A stretch of 64,000 nucleotides of DNA from Streptomyces hawaiiensis (GTDB lineage Bacteria; Actinomycetota; Actinomycetes; Streptomycetales; Streptomycetaceae). Below, one piece after another: positions 53,166 to 61,701 of the stretch. A program made the translations under genes and the position numbers. Where the stretch lies: the NCBI RefSeq assembly GCF_004803895.1, contig NZ_CP021978.1:2604001-2668000 (forward strand), written 5' to 3'. Numbering within the stretch: position 1 is the stretch's first letter; each line of letters begins with the position of its first letter. Under the pieces are notes generated by a model. That model saw nothing but the letters and a program-made list of their open reading frames with translations, made no database searches and was not told where the DNA came from.

Positions 53166-54789
53166 GGAGCCGTACGCTGGCGTTGCCGTCCGCGTAGTAC
53201 GCGACCACCGACAGGGACGCGGCCGACAGTTCCATGCGGAACAGGGACTCCGGCGGGGCGCCCAGGGCGAGCCGGACGAGCGTCTTGATCGGGGTCACGT
53301 GCGTGACGAGCAGGACCGTGCGGCCCGCGTGGGCCGCGACCAGCTTGTCGCGGGTGGCGGCGAGCCGGGTGGCCGTCGCCGCGAAGCTCTCGCCGCCGCC
53401 CGTGGGTTCGGCGTCCGGGGAGGTCAGCCAGGCGTTCAGGTCGTCGGGGTGGCGCTCGCGCACCTCGGCGAAGGTGAGTCCCTCCCAGGCACCGAAGTCC
53501 GTCTCGCGCAGCCCGTCGTCGACGGCGACGTCGAGCCCGAGCCGGGCGGCGACGATCCCCGCGGTCTCCCGCGTACGGGCGAGCGGCGACGACACGACGG
53601 CCTGGATGGTGCCCCGCCGGGCCAGCAGCGCGGCGGCCCGCTCGGCCTGCTCCCGGCCGGTGCCGGAGAGGGACGGGTCGGTGCCGCCGCTCCCGGAGAA
53701 CCGCTTCTGGGGGGTCAGCGGCGTCTCGCCGTGCCGCAGCAGCACGAAGGTGGCGGGCGCGCCCATGTCGGCGGGCGCCCAGCCCGGAGCGGCTACGGTT
53801 TTGGCGGCACGGGCATCGGCATCGGCCTTCGCGGCACGGGCATCCCCGACGGCCCTCACGGCACGGGTGCCGGCGTCATCCGTCGCCGAGCCAGAAACGG
53901 CCCCGCCTTCGCCGGCCTCGGCCGTCACGGCTTCGCCGCCCGGCGTGCTCGTCGCGACGCGGCCGGAAGCAGGCGCCGCACCCGGGGCGGCCCCGGCCGG
54001 GACGGCCCGGGAAGATTCCGCCGCACCCCGCCCGGCATCCACGCCCGAGCCCGCCACCGGCAAGGCCGGGACAGCCCGAGAGGACTCCACCGCACCCCGC
54101 CCGGCATCCGAACCCGAGTCGGCCGCCGCCCCCGCCGAGACCACCCCGGAAGATTCCGCCGCACCCCGCCCGGCATCCGAACCCGAGTCAGCCGCACCTG
54201 CCGCCGCCGACGCGCGTCCCTCCGCCAGAGCTCCGCGGACCCGCGCCGCACCCGCCGCCGCGTCACCGGGCGGCCCGGAGGGCGTGACAGGCTCGGCACG
54301 CCCGGCACGCCGGTCACGCCCGGCACCCCCCGCAGCCGTGTCCAGCTCGGCCGTAGACCCCGTCTCCGACCACCGCTCGCCCCTGGCCCCCGCGTCCATC
54401 GCCTCGTTGGCCAGCCGGTCGGCGTGCTTGTTCCGCTCCCTCGGCATCCACTCGTAGGTGACCCGCCCGGGTGGGAAGACCCGGGCCGCCTGCGCGGCCA
54501 GTGGCTTCATGTCGGGGTGCTTGATCTTCCAGCGGCCCGACATCTGCTCGATGACCAGCTTGGAGTCCATCCGGACGTGGACCGTCGCGGCCGGGTCCAG
54601 TTCCCGGGCGGCGTGCAGGCCGGCGAGGAGGCCGCGGTACTCGGCGACGTTGTTCGTGGCGACGCCGATGTACTCGGCGGTCTCCCGCAGGGTCTCCCCC
54701 GTCGCCGCGTCGCTGACCACGGCCCCGTAGCCGGCGGGCCCCGGGTTGCCCCGCGAGCCGCCGTCGGCCTCGACGATGAACTCCCGCAC
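53140..54789 (-). CDS. Bifunctional RNase H / acid phosphatase (phosphoglycerate-mutase fold), with expanded linker
   Basis: 549 residues; relatives are about 380-500. Residues 1-135 are RNase HI-like (FIVEADGGSRGNPGPAGYGA, EYRGLLAGLHAA, RMDSKLVIEQMSG) with the acidic catalytic residues. Residues about 345-549 are a histidine phosphatase (FVLLRHGETPLT, catalytic His; DFGAWEGLTF). Between them is a roughly 200-residue Ala/Gly/Ser linker with repeats of GSDAGRGAAESS. In actinobacteria this fusion degrades RNA in hybrids and has cobalamin-related phosphatase activity. The eda gene overlaps its 3' end. Confidence 0.93.
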   Translation of the reverse strand: MREFIVEADGGSRGNPGPAGYGAVVSDAATGETLRETAEYIGVATNNVAEYRGLLAGLHAARELDPAATVHVRMDSKLVIEQMSGRWKIKHPDMKPLAAQAARVFPPGRVTYEWMPRERNKHADRLANEAMDAGARGERWSETGSTAELDTAAGGAGRDRRAGRAEPVTPSGPPGDAAAGAARVRGALAEGRASAAAGAADSGSDAGRGAAESSGVVSAGAAADSGSDAGRGAVESSRAVPALPVAGSGVDAGRGAAESSRAVPAGAAPGAAPASGRVATSTPGGEAVTAEAGEGGAVSGSATDDAGTRAVRAVGDARAAKADADARAAKTVAAPGWAPADMGAPATFVLLRHGETPLTPQKRFSGSGGTDPSLSGTGREQAERAAALLARRGTIQAVVSSPLARTRETAGIVAARLGLDVAVDDGLRETDFGAWEGLTFAEVRERHPDDLNAWLTSPDAEPTGGGESFAATATRLAATRDKLVAAHAGRTVLLVTHVTPIKTLVRLALGAPPESLFRMELSAASLSVVAYYADGNASVRLLNDTSHLR

Positions 54790-54809
54790 CGGAAGGGCTC
54801 CTTGAAGGC

Positions 54810-55553
54810 CTAGAGACCGGACTCGGACGTGCGCACCAGGATGCGACGGCAGTTCTCGCAGCGGATCACCGTGTCGGGCGCCGCCTTGCGGATCTCGGCC
54901 AGCTCGGTGATGGCGAGCTCCTGCCGGCAGCCCTGGCAGCTGCGCGCGTACAGCTTCGCCGCGCCGACGCCGCCCTGCTGCGAGCGCAGCTTGTCGTAGA
55001 GCTTGAGCAGGTCAGCGGGGATCGAACCGGCGATGACCTCGCGCTCCTTGGTGACCGTGGCGACCTCGCCGTCGATCTGCTCGAAGGCCGCGTCGCGGCG
55101 CGCGGTCGCGTCGTCGATCTTCGACTGGACGGAGGTGACGCGCTCGGTCAGCTCGGCGGCCCGCTCCTGCGCGGACTCCCGGCGCTCCATGACCTCCAGC
55201 ACCACGTCCTCCAGAGCACCCTGCCGCTTGGCGAGGGAGGTGATCTCGCGCTGGAGGTTCTCCAGGTCCTTGGGGGAGGTGACGGCACCGGAGTCGAGGC
55301 GCTGCTGGTCGCGGGTGGCGCGCTGGCGCACCTGGTCCACGTCCTGCTCGGCCTTGGTCTGCTCGCGGGCGGTGTCGCTCTCCTCGGTCTGCGCGGCCAC
55401 GAGCAGGTCGCGCAGCTGGGTGTGGTCCTTGGTCAGCGACTCGATCTCGGCGTGCTCGGGCAGCGACCTGCGCTTGTGCGCAAGCTGCTGGAGGCGGACG
55501 TCGAGGTCCTGGAGGTCGAGGAGTCGGATCTGGTCGGCGGGCGCGGCGTTCAG
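54810..55553 (-). CDS. Zinc-ribbon coiled-coil protein (CT398-like), CTG start
   Basis: 247 residues. The start is CTG 55551-55553 (LNAAPADQIRLLDLQ), overlapping the stop of the Nif3 gene as CTGA with GGAG 7 bp upstream; there is no ATG, GTG or TTG nearby in frame. A long coiled coil (about 20-180) is followed by a zinc ribbon with CxxC pairs SCQGC and RCENCRRILV. Role unknown; it sits between the Nif3 and RNase H genes, a conserved actinobacterial order. Confidence 0.88.
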   Translation of the reverse strand: MNAAPADQIRLLDLQDLDVRLQQLAHKRRSLPEHAEIESLTKDHTQLRDLLVAAQTEESDTAREQTKAEQDVDQVRQRATRDQQRLDSGAVTSPKDLENLQREITSLAKRQGALEDVVLEVMERRESAQERAAELTERVTSVQSKIDDATARRDAAFEQIDGEVATVTKEREVIAGSIPADLLKLYDKLRSQQGGVGAAKLYARSCQGCRQELAITELAEIRKAAPDTVIRCENCRRILVRTSESGL

Positions 55554-56404
55554 TTCGGGGCTCCAAGGGGGTCGGAAGTGGCAGAGGCCGCGTGCGCGGT
55601 CCAAGGGTCGGTGACCGTCTTCGAGACGTGGACGCGCAGGTCCCATCCGTGTCGGTCGGAGATCTCGTCGAGCTGGCTCGCGGCCAGCTCGCACCAGGGC
55701 CACTCGGTGGCCCAGTGCGCGGCGTCGAGCAGCGCGAGGGGGCTGTGGGCGCGGGCCTCCGACACCGGGTGGTGGCGCAGGTCCGCGGTGAGGAAGGCGT
55801 CGACTCCGGCCGCGCGTACGTGGTCGAAGAGGCTGTCGCCGGAGCCGCCGCTGACGGCGACGGTGCGCACGAGCGCCTCGGGGTCGCCGGCGACGCGGAT
55901 GCCCTGCGCGGTGGCGGGCAGCCGCTCGGCGGCGCGGGCGACGAACGCGCGGACGGTCAGCGGGTGGTCCAGCGCGCAGAGCCGGCCGAGGCCGCGGCGG
56001 CCCTCGGGGTCGGTGGGGTCCGGCACGAGCGGCCCGGTCACGCGCAGGTCCAGCGCGCCCGCGAGGGCGTCGGAGACACCCGGGTCGGCGGTGTCGGCGT
56101 TGGTGTGGGCGACGTGCAGCGCGATGTCGTTCTTGATGAGGGTGTGCACGACACGGCCCTTGAAGTGCGTCGCAGCGACGGTCGTCGTGCCGCGCAGGTA
56201 GAGCGGGTGATGGGTGACGAGCAGGTCGGCGCCCAGTTTCACCGCCTCGTCGACGATCTCCTGGACCGGGTCGACGGCGAACAGGACCCGTGTGACCTCC
56301 TGGTCCGGGTCGCCCGCGACGGTGCCGACCGCGTCCCAGGACTCGGCCCGCGCGGCGGGCCACAGGGTCTCCAGCGCGGCGATGACTTCAGACAGACGGG
56401 GCAC
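55550..56404 (-). CDS. Nif3-like dinuclear metal centre protein (GTP cyclohydrolase 1 type 2 family)
   Basis: 284 residues from GTG 56402-56404, which has TAGCCT about 9 bp upstream (leaderless type). Metal ligands: LLVTHHPLYL (two His), VAHTNADTA (His and Asp) and LTADLRHHPVSEA near the C-terminus (His and Glu). Cellular role uncertain. It overlaps the zinc-ribbon gene by 4 bp and probably is cotranscribed. Confidence 0.92.
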   Translation of the reverse strand: MPRLSEVIAALETLWPAARAESWDAVGTVAGDPDQEVTRVLFAVDPVQEIVDEAVKLGADLLVTHHPLYLRGTTTVAATHFKGRVVHTLIKNDIALHVAHTNADTADPGVSDALAGALDLRVTGPLVPDPTDPEGRRGLGRLCALDHPLTVRAFVARAAERLPATAQGIRVAGDPEALVRTVAVSGGSGDSLFDHVRAAGVDAFLTADLRHHPVSEARAHSPLALLDAAHWATEWPWCELAASQLDEISDRHGWDLRVHVSKTVTDPWTAHAASATSDPLGAPN

Positions 56405-56602
56405 AGGAGCAAGGCTACCCGCCTGATCTGTGGCGTTGCACCGCCGCCGCCCGCTCCTGGCACCCATGGCCCCGCTCAGCACAATCGCCCCCTTTTCCTC
56501 AGGCGAATCGTTCCTGGAACACCCTTATGTGTGAAGCCTGCGCCCGTGGAATCCCCGCCCGTGCGTGCGAAACTACGGTTCGTCACTGGAGGTGACCGAA
56601 CG

Positions 56603-57850
56603 ATGACGGCCTGTGCGATCGAGCCTTCGGCGGGACCCGAGGACGAGGACGGGGTCACGCCGGCAGGCTGCACGCTCACTGCGGACGGCGCCTACGGCGC
56701 ACGCCTCGCGTCGGCCGGCGACTCCTGGTTCCCGGAGCGCTGGACTCTGGACGGCCCCGAGCCGTATGCGGTGCCCCTGCCACGCAACCAGCCGGAGGAG
56801 CCCGGCACCGAGGTGCAGCCGATGGGTGACGGGCGGGTCCTCATCCACCGGGTGGTGGCCGGGCGGCACGCCTTCTCGTTGCTGTATCCGACCGGGCCGG
56901 GCACCGGCGAGCTGCCCCTGGGCGCGGTCGAGTGCCCGGACGGGACCGCCCGGCTGCGGCTGCTGCCGCCCGCCCCGGGCGGTGAACGGGCCTACGCGCT
57001 CGCTGTCGGGCCGCGTACGACGTCGGTGTGGCTGGTGGCGGGCGGCGCTTTCAGGCCCGAGCGGCTGGCCGAGCTGCCCGGCCGCTGCTCGGGCGGGGTC
57101 TGGCTGGACCGGACGGGGCGGCTGCTGGCGCTGGACCGGGAGACGGGCGGCCGCACCAAGGCCGTCGTGGTGGACCTGGAGTGCGGTGGCGAGGTGTCGC
57201 CGCTGCTGCAGATCGCCGCCGAGAGCGACGACCGGCTGCTGCTCGCCGACCAAGACAGCGGGCTGCTGATCGTCCGCTCGGACGCGCCCTCGCCGGGGCA
57301 GGACCGGCTGGGCTGGGGTGTCCTCGGCAGCACGCTGCCGGTGCGGTTTCCCGAGTGCCTGCGGGTGCGGGACTGCTCCGTCACGCCGTTCGCGATCCAG
57401 CCGGGGCAGGTGCTGACACCGGAGAGCTGTGCGGTGGCACTGCGGGTGGACGGGCCGAGGGGCAGCTGGGTCGGTGTCTGGCGGCCCGCCGAGCGGCGGG
57501 TGCACCATCTCCGGGCGCCCGACGGGTGGTTGGCGGGCACGGGCCTGTGGACGCCGGAGGGGGTGCTGCGGCTGCCGTACGCGACGGAGGCCGTGCCCTG
57601 CGGGGTGGCGCGGGTCAGCCCGCCGCCGGCCGCCGAGCCGGAGCCCGCGGCCGCGTCGGCACCGCACCCGGAGCCGCATGCGGAGTCGTATCCGGAAGCG
57701 GAGCCGGCTTCGGAGCCGGCGGCCCCGGTCGCGGATCCGGCGGCCCCGGTCGCGGAACACTCCGGGCCGCCCACCAAGCCTCCGACACCCTCGGCTCCAC
57801 GTCCTGTGCCGCTCCAGGAAGCGCCGTTGGGACGCCTTGTAACGAACTAG
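56603..57850 (+). CDS. Conserved protein, possible beta-propeller, with Pro/Glu/Ala tail
   Basis: 415 residues from the ATG at 56603 (GGAGGTGA upstream). Repeating beta-strand patterns (FPERWTLDG, RVLIHRVVAGRHAFSLLY, AVGPRTTSVWLVAGG, LLQIAAESDDRLLLADQDSG) suggest a propeller or beta-rich fold. From about residue 345 the protein becomes PEPAAASAPHPEPHAES, a flexible tail. No signal peptide or TM. Function unknown. Confidence 0.82.
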   Translation: MTACAIEPSAGPEDEDGVTPAGCTLTADGAYGARLASAGDSWFPERWTLDGPEPYAVPLPRNQPEEPGTEVQPMGDGRVLIHRVVAGRHAFSLLYPTGPGTGELPLGAVECPDGTARLRLLPPAPGGERAYALAVGPRTTSVWLVAGGAFRPERLAELPGRCSGGVWLDRTGRLLALDRETGGRTKAVVVDLECGGEVSPLLQIAAESDDRLLLADQDSGLLIVRSDAPSPGQDRLGWGVLGSTLPVRFPECLRVRDCSVTPFAIQPGQVLTPESCAVALRVDGPRGSWVGVWRPAERRVHHLRAPDGWLAGTGLWTPEGVLRLPYATEAVPCGVARVSPPPAAEPEPAAASAPHPEPHAESYPEAEPASEPAAPVADPAAPVAEHSGPPTKPPTPSAPRPVPLQEAPLGRLVTN

Positions 57851-57946
57851 TGCCGGTTGGTGTGGCTGCCTGGATCCGGGGTCAGGGGTGCCGGTTAGAC
57901 TCACCCGGCTGTAAAAAAGATCATGTTGACGGGGTGAATTCCACCG

Positions 57947-58114
57947 ATGAACGACGCCAGCACGAACCAGCCGCGTCATGCCGATGTCCAGCAGACCTCC
58001 TCCGGCCCCGGCCGGCACCGTGGTGAGGTCTCCACGCAGGACGGCGAGACGGCTCCGCGCGGACGCCACCGCAAGCCGGTGGCGGAGACCGAGCAGTCCG
58101 TGACCGCGGCCTGA
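57947..58114 (+). CDS. Small hydrophilic protein (55 residues)
   Basis: ATG 57947 to TGA 58112-58114, 55 residues: MNDASTNQPRHADVQQTSSG then GRHRGEVSTQDGE and PRGRHRKPVAETEQS. GGGGTG is 9 bp upstream. Codon third positions are strongly G/C as in true genes, TTAGACT (57895-57901) could be its -10 box, and a good terminator follows. Hydrophilic, rich in charged residues. No family known to me. Confidence 0.6.
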   Translation: MNDASTNQPRHADVQQTSSGPGRHRGEVSTQDGETAPRGRHRKPVAETEQSVTAA

Positions 58115-58138
58115 CGGCACGCCGGTCACCAGACGGCG

Positions 58139-58173
58139 AACGGCCCTTCCCGCCACAAGCGGGGAGGGCCGTT
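58139..58173. terminator. Hairpin terminator
   Basis: AACGGCCCTTCCCGC (58139-58153) pairs with GCGGGGAGGGCCGTT (58159-58173) around a 5-nt loop; one G-T pair. It lies between the small gene and the convergent SDR gene end at 58193. Confidence 0.8.
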
Positions 58174-58192
58174 GCGTGTCACTCACCGTCAC

Positions 58193-59134
58193 TCAACCGC
58201 GTTTCAGCCCCAGCACCTCGGCCGCCGCGAAGGTCTCTCCCGCCGGCCGGTCCGCGTAGTACGGCCCGAGGACGGCCTCCAGCTCGTCGTACGTGAAGGT
58301 GTCCTGCTTGCTGTCGAACCTGGCGGCGACCCGCGGCCGTTCGACGACGGCGACCATCCCGCCGTGCACCACGAGGAGCTGCCCGTTGACATGGGCGGCG
58401 GCCGGCGAGGCCAGATAGCCCACGAGCGGGGCGACGTGCTCGGGGGCGAGCGGGTCGAGGCCGGTGCCGGAGGGCTGCTCGAGGCCCGCGAAGACGTCCT
58501 CGGTCATCCGGGTGCGGGCGCGAGGGCAGATGGCGTTGGCCGTCACGCCGTACTTGGCGAGGGCGAGGGCCGTGGAGGTGGTGAGGCCGACGATCCCGCC
58601 CTTGGCGGCGGCGTAGTTGGGCTGTCCGGCGGAACCGGCGAGGAACGCCTCCGAGGAGGTGTTCACGATCCGTCCGAACACCGGCTCCCCGGCCCGCTTG
58701 GACCGCTCCCGCCAGTGCGCGGCGGCGAACCGGATGGTGTTGAAGTGGCCTTTGAGGTGCACGCGCAGGACGGAGTCCCACTCCTCCTCGGCCATCGAGA
58801 ACACCATGCGGTCGCGCAGGATGCCCGCGTTGTTGACGAGGATGTCGAGCCTGCCGAACGCGTCGACGGCCAACTCGACTAGAGTGCGCGCCTGTTCGAA
58901 GTCGGAGACGTCGCCGGTGTGCGCGAGGGCGGTCCCGCCCGTGGCGCGGATCTCGGCGGCGACCTCCTCGGCGGGCCCTGCGGATGCCTCACCCGTGCCG
59001 TCGCGGCCGGGCTGCCCGTAGTCGTTGACGACGACGGCGGCGCCGAGCCGGGCGAGTTCCAGCGCCTCGGCCCGGCCGAGCCCGCGGCCCGCGCCCGTGA
59101 CGATCGCGGACAGTCCCTGGAGCGGCAGCGGCAT
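58193..59134 (-). CDS. SDR, (3R)-hydroxyacyl-CoA dehydrogenase type (17beta-HSD4-like)
   Basis: 313 residues from ATG 59132-59134. TGAGRGLGRAEALELARLGA, VVNDYG and the insertion GRDGTGEASAGPAEEVA are typical of the long SDRs of multifunctional enzyme type 2. NNAG, catalytic Ser with PNYAAAKGG (Tyr/Lys). It likely oxidises hydroxyacyl-CoA. Third gene of the MaoC operon, 11 bp after the alcohol dehydrogenase gene. Confidence 0.92.
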   Translation of the reverse strand: MPLPLQGLSAIVTGAGRGLGRAEALELARLGAAVVVNDYGQPGRDGTGEASAGPAEEVAAEIRATGGTALAHTGDVSDFEQARTLVELAVDAFGRLDILVNNAGILRDRMVFSMAEEEWDSVLRVHLKGHFNTIRFAAAHWRERSKRAGEPVFGRIVNTSSEAFLAGSAGQPNYAAAKGGIVGLTTSTALALAKYGVTANAICPRARTRMTEDVFAGLEQPSGTGLDPLAPEHVAPLVGYLASPAAAHVNGQLLVVHGGMVAVVERPRVAARFDSKQDTFTYDELEAVLGPYYADRPAGETFAAAEVLGLKRG

Positions 59135-59145
59135 GGCGTGGGTCC

Positions 59146-60222
59146 TCACATCTCGATGCAGGTACGCAGGGCGGTCCCGGTCCGCATCTGGTCCAGGGCC
59201 TCGTTGACGTCGGCGAACGGGACCCGGTGGGTGATCAGGCCCGCCAGGTCGATCCGGCCCGCGCGCCACAGGGCGATGGTGCGTTCGTAGGAGCGCAGCA
59301 CGTCTCCGCCGCCGTACATGGACGGCAGGATCCGCTTCTCGTCGAAGAACAGCTCGAACATGTTGAGCTGGAGGAAGTCGTCCATGGCGCCGGCGCCGAC
59401 CACGACGAGGGTGCCGCCGCGCCGGGTGTTCTCGTACGCGGTGCGTGCCGTGGCCGACTTGCCGACGACCTCGAAGACGTGGTCGAAGCCCTCGCCGCCG
59501 GTGATCTGCTGCTTGGCGCCGGGCAGTTCGTCCGGGGAGACGGCCCGGGTGGCGCCGAAGCGGACGGCTGCCTCCCGGCGCGAGACCACGGGGTCCACGG
59601 CGACGATCTCCGCGGCACCCTTGAGTCGGGCGCCCTGGATCACGGAGATGCCGACGCCCCCGCAGCCGATGACCGCCACCGACGAACCGGCCTCCAGGTC
59701 GGCCGTGTTGAGCGCGGCGCCGAGGCCGGTGGTCACCCCGCAGCCGATCAGGGCGGCGATGTCGAAGGGCACGTCGTCGGGGATCGGCACCGCGCAGCCG
59801 GCGTCGACGACGACCTCCTCGGTGAAGGTGCCGGTGCCGGCGAAGCCGAAGACGTCCCCGCCGGGGCGCTTGAAGTTGGGAGTGCCGGCGTTCATGAACC
59901 CAGCCAGGCACAACTCGGTCTGCCCGCGCTTGCAGGCGGGGCAGGCACCGCAGGCGGGCAGCCAGCACACGACGACCCGGTCACCGGCCTTCACGCGGGT
60001 GACGCCCTCGCCGACTTCGAGGATCTCGCCCGCCCCCTCGTGCCCGGGCACGAACGGCGCGGGCTGCGGCAGCACCCCGCTCATCGCGGACAGGTCCGAG
60101 TGGCACAGCCCCGTGGCGCGCACCCGGATCCTCACCTTGCCGGGCCCGAACCCCACCGCCTCGACGTCGTCGAGGACCTCCAGCTTGTCCTGGCCGATCT
60201 CGTGCAGTACGGCTGCGCGCAT
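59146..60222 (-). CDS. Zinc-dependent alcohol dehydrogenase (MDR, AdhC/FDH-like)
   Basis: 358 residues. Catalytic zinc Cys/His in GLCHSDLS and PGHEGAGEI; structural zinc Cys cluster CGACPACKRGQTELC; NAD fold AVIGCGGVGISVIQGARLKGA. It resembles actinobacterial dehydrogenases of lipid or steroid catabolism. Ribosome site AGGGGAG. Second gene of the operon, 32 bp after the MaoC gene. Confidence 0.93.
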   Translation of the reverse strand: MRAAVLHEIGQDKLEVLDDVEAVGFGPGKVRIRVRATGLCHSDLSAMSGVLPQPAPFVPGHEGAGEILEVGEGVTRVKAGDRVVVCWLPACGACPACKRGQTELCLAGFMNAGTPNFKRPGGDVFGFAGTGTFTEEVVVDAGCAVPIPDDVPFDIAALIGCGVTTGLGAALNTADLEAGSSVAVIGCGGVGISVIQGARLKGAAEIVAVDPVVSRREAAVRFGATRAVSPDELPGAKQQITGGEGFDHVFEVVGKSATARTAYENTRRGGTLVVVGAGAMDDFLQLNMFELFFDEKRILPSMYGGGDVLRSYERTIALWRAGRIDLAGLITHRVPFADVNEALDQMRTGTALRTCIEM

Positions 60223-60254
60223 GGTGCGGGCTCCCCTCGTACGGCGTTCAGAAC

Positions 60255-61112
60255 TCAGGTGTGTTCGACGATGGTGTCGGCGAGGACGGGCGCGTCGTCC
60301 CGCTCGACCGCGCTGACGGCGGCCCGGGTGGACTCGGGCGTGTGCCACATGCGGATCCGCAGGGTCTCCCCCGGGTACACGACCCCGGCGAACCGGGTGG
60401 CGTAGGACCGCACCCGGGTCACGTCCCCGCCGAGCAGCGTGTCGACGACGGCCTTGAGCGTGATGCCGTAGGTGCACAGGCCGTGCAGGATGGGCCGTTC
60501 GAATCCGGCGACCTTGGCGAACTCCGGGTCGGCGTGCAGCGGGTTCCAGTCGCCGGAGAGGCGGTAGAGCAGGGCCTGGTCCTCGCGGATCGGCCGCTCC
60601 ACGGTCCGGTCGGGTACGCCGGAGGGGGGTTCCAGCCGGGCCGAGGGGCCGCGGTCACCGCCCCAGCCGCCCTCGCCGCGGATGAAGATCTGGGCGTCGT
60701 TGGTCCACAACGGGCCGTCGGTGTCGGCGGCTTCGGTGCGCAGCACGAGGACGGCCGCCTTGCCCTTGTCGTACACGGCGGCGATCCGGTGGGTCGCGGT
60801 GGCGGAGCCTGTCGCCGGGAGGGGCCGGTGGATGACGAGGTTCTGGCCGCCGTGCAGGACGCGGGCCAGGTCGACCTCGACGCCGGGCATGGACAGACCG
60901 CCGGTCACGCCGGGTTTTCCGGCGCCCGCGACGGTGGCGAAGCTCGGCAGGACGTGCAGCCGGGACTCCAGGGTGTAGCGCAGTTCGTCGGGGTCGGTGG
61001 CGGGGCTGCCCGCGCCGATGCCGAGGTGGTAGAGCTGCACGTCCTTGTGGCCCCAGGAGAGCTCGGCGGTCCGGGGTTCGGCCGCGAGCGCCTTGGCTGC
61101 GTCGATGGGCAT
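60255..61112 (-). CDS. MaoC-family enoyl-CoA hydratase (double hot-dog)
   Basis: 285 residues, as for hydratase-2 proteins with two hot-dog domains. N-domain YTLESRLHVLPSFATVAG, C-domain hydratase motif YRLSGDWNPLHADPEFAKVAGF with catalytic Asp/His. It hydrates 2-enoyl-CoA to (3R)-hydroxyacyl-CoA, which the SDR encoded downstream could oxidise. First gene of the operon; AGGAG site. Its upstream region has a canonical promoter with a KstR-type operator. Confidence 0.93.
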   Translation of the reverse strand: MPIDAAKALAAEPRTAELSWGHKDVQLYHLGIGAGSPATDPDELRYTLESRLHVLPSFATVAGAGKPGVTGGLSMPGVEVDLARVLHGGQNLVIHRPLPATGSATATHRIAAVYDKGKAAVLVLRTEAADTDGPLWTNDAQIFIRGEGGWGGDRGPSARLEPPSGVPDRTVERPIREDQALLYRLSGDWNPLHADPEFAKVAGFERPILHGLCTYGITLKAVVDTLLGGDVTRVRSYATRFAGVVYPGETLRIRMWHTPESTRAAVSAVERDDAPVLADTIVEHT

Positions 61113-61202
61113 GGGGCTCCTGATCGCCGGAGGAAGGACCTCGGTACGGCCGTCCGCACCGTCGGCCGCACCGAGGCCGTCTGGGACCGGGCCGGGACGC
61201 GA

Positions 61203-61220
61203 ACTGAAACGCGTTCCAGT
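61203..61220. promoter_or_regulatory. KstR-type operator
   Basis: ACTGAAACGCGTTCCAGT is an 18-bp near-perfect palindrome (one mismatched pair). Its core TGAAACGCGTTCCA fits the KstR consensus TNNAACNNGTTNNA. It sits directly downstream of the -10 box, where a bound repressor would stop transcription. KstR controls sterol catabolism in mycobacteria and relatives. Confidence 0.65.
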
Positions 61221-61232
61221 CCCGCGCCCCTC

Positions 61233-61261
61233 TGTATAGCCGAGGGTCCGGCAGTTGTGAA
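61233..61261 (-). promoter_or_regulatory. Sigma-70-type promoter of the MaoC operon
   Basis: On the minus strand TTCACA (61256-61261), a 17-bp spacer and TATACA (61233-61238) form a near-consensus promoter facing the MaoC gene. The inferred start near 61226 gives a leader of about 115 nt. Confidence 0.7.
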
Positions 61262-61266
61262 GGCTC

Positions 61267-61281
61267 CTGACACTGTGTCAG
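61267..61281. promoter_or_regulatory. Second palindrome upstream of the MaoC promoter
   Basis: CTGACAC-T-GTGTCAG is a perfect 7+1+7 inverted repeat just upstream of the -35 box, different in sequence from the KstR-type site. It may be an activator or second-repressor site. Confidence 0.55.
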
Positions 61282-61701
61282 ATCGGCGTGTGCGGTGACG
61301 TTTGCCCTGCCGGAGTCCGTACATCCGTACAAGCGCCTCTGCCGCGGGCCCCGGCCGGTCCGTAACGTCGCTGCCATGACCACGCGGGACCGACGGGCCG
61401 TGCCCCTGGCCGGCACAGTCGGGAAGGAGGGCGGGATCACCGACCACACCGGGCCGGCCGGTCCCGGCGGTACGGGTCTGATCGGGCTGAGGGAAGGTCT
61501 CGCGGCGGCGGGTGGTTCGTTGGCGGCGGGGTCGCGGGGCCGGGGCGGGGTCGCGGTGACGGTGGAGTTGCCACCGGATGCGGCGGAGGAGCGGCCCGCG
61601 GGGGCGGGACGTTTCCGCAGCGACGCGGACGTGTACGTTGACCGGTGGTCCGCGCCCCCACCCGTCGAGGGCGTCGGCAACGGCTGGGAGAACTGGAGCA
61701 C
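61282..61701. other. Intergenic region before the pyruvyl transferase gene
   Basis: About 420 bp. One plus-strand frame opens at ATG 61378 (MTTRDRRAVPLAG) but runs into the next gene out of frame and resembles no protein. TTGACC at 61638 might be part of a promoter. I see no supported gene. Confidence 0.4.
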
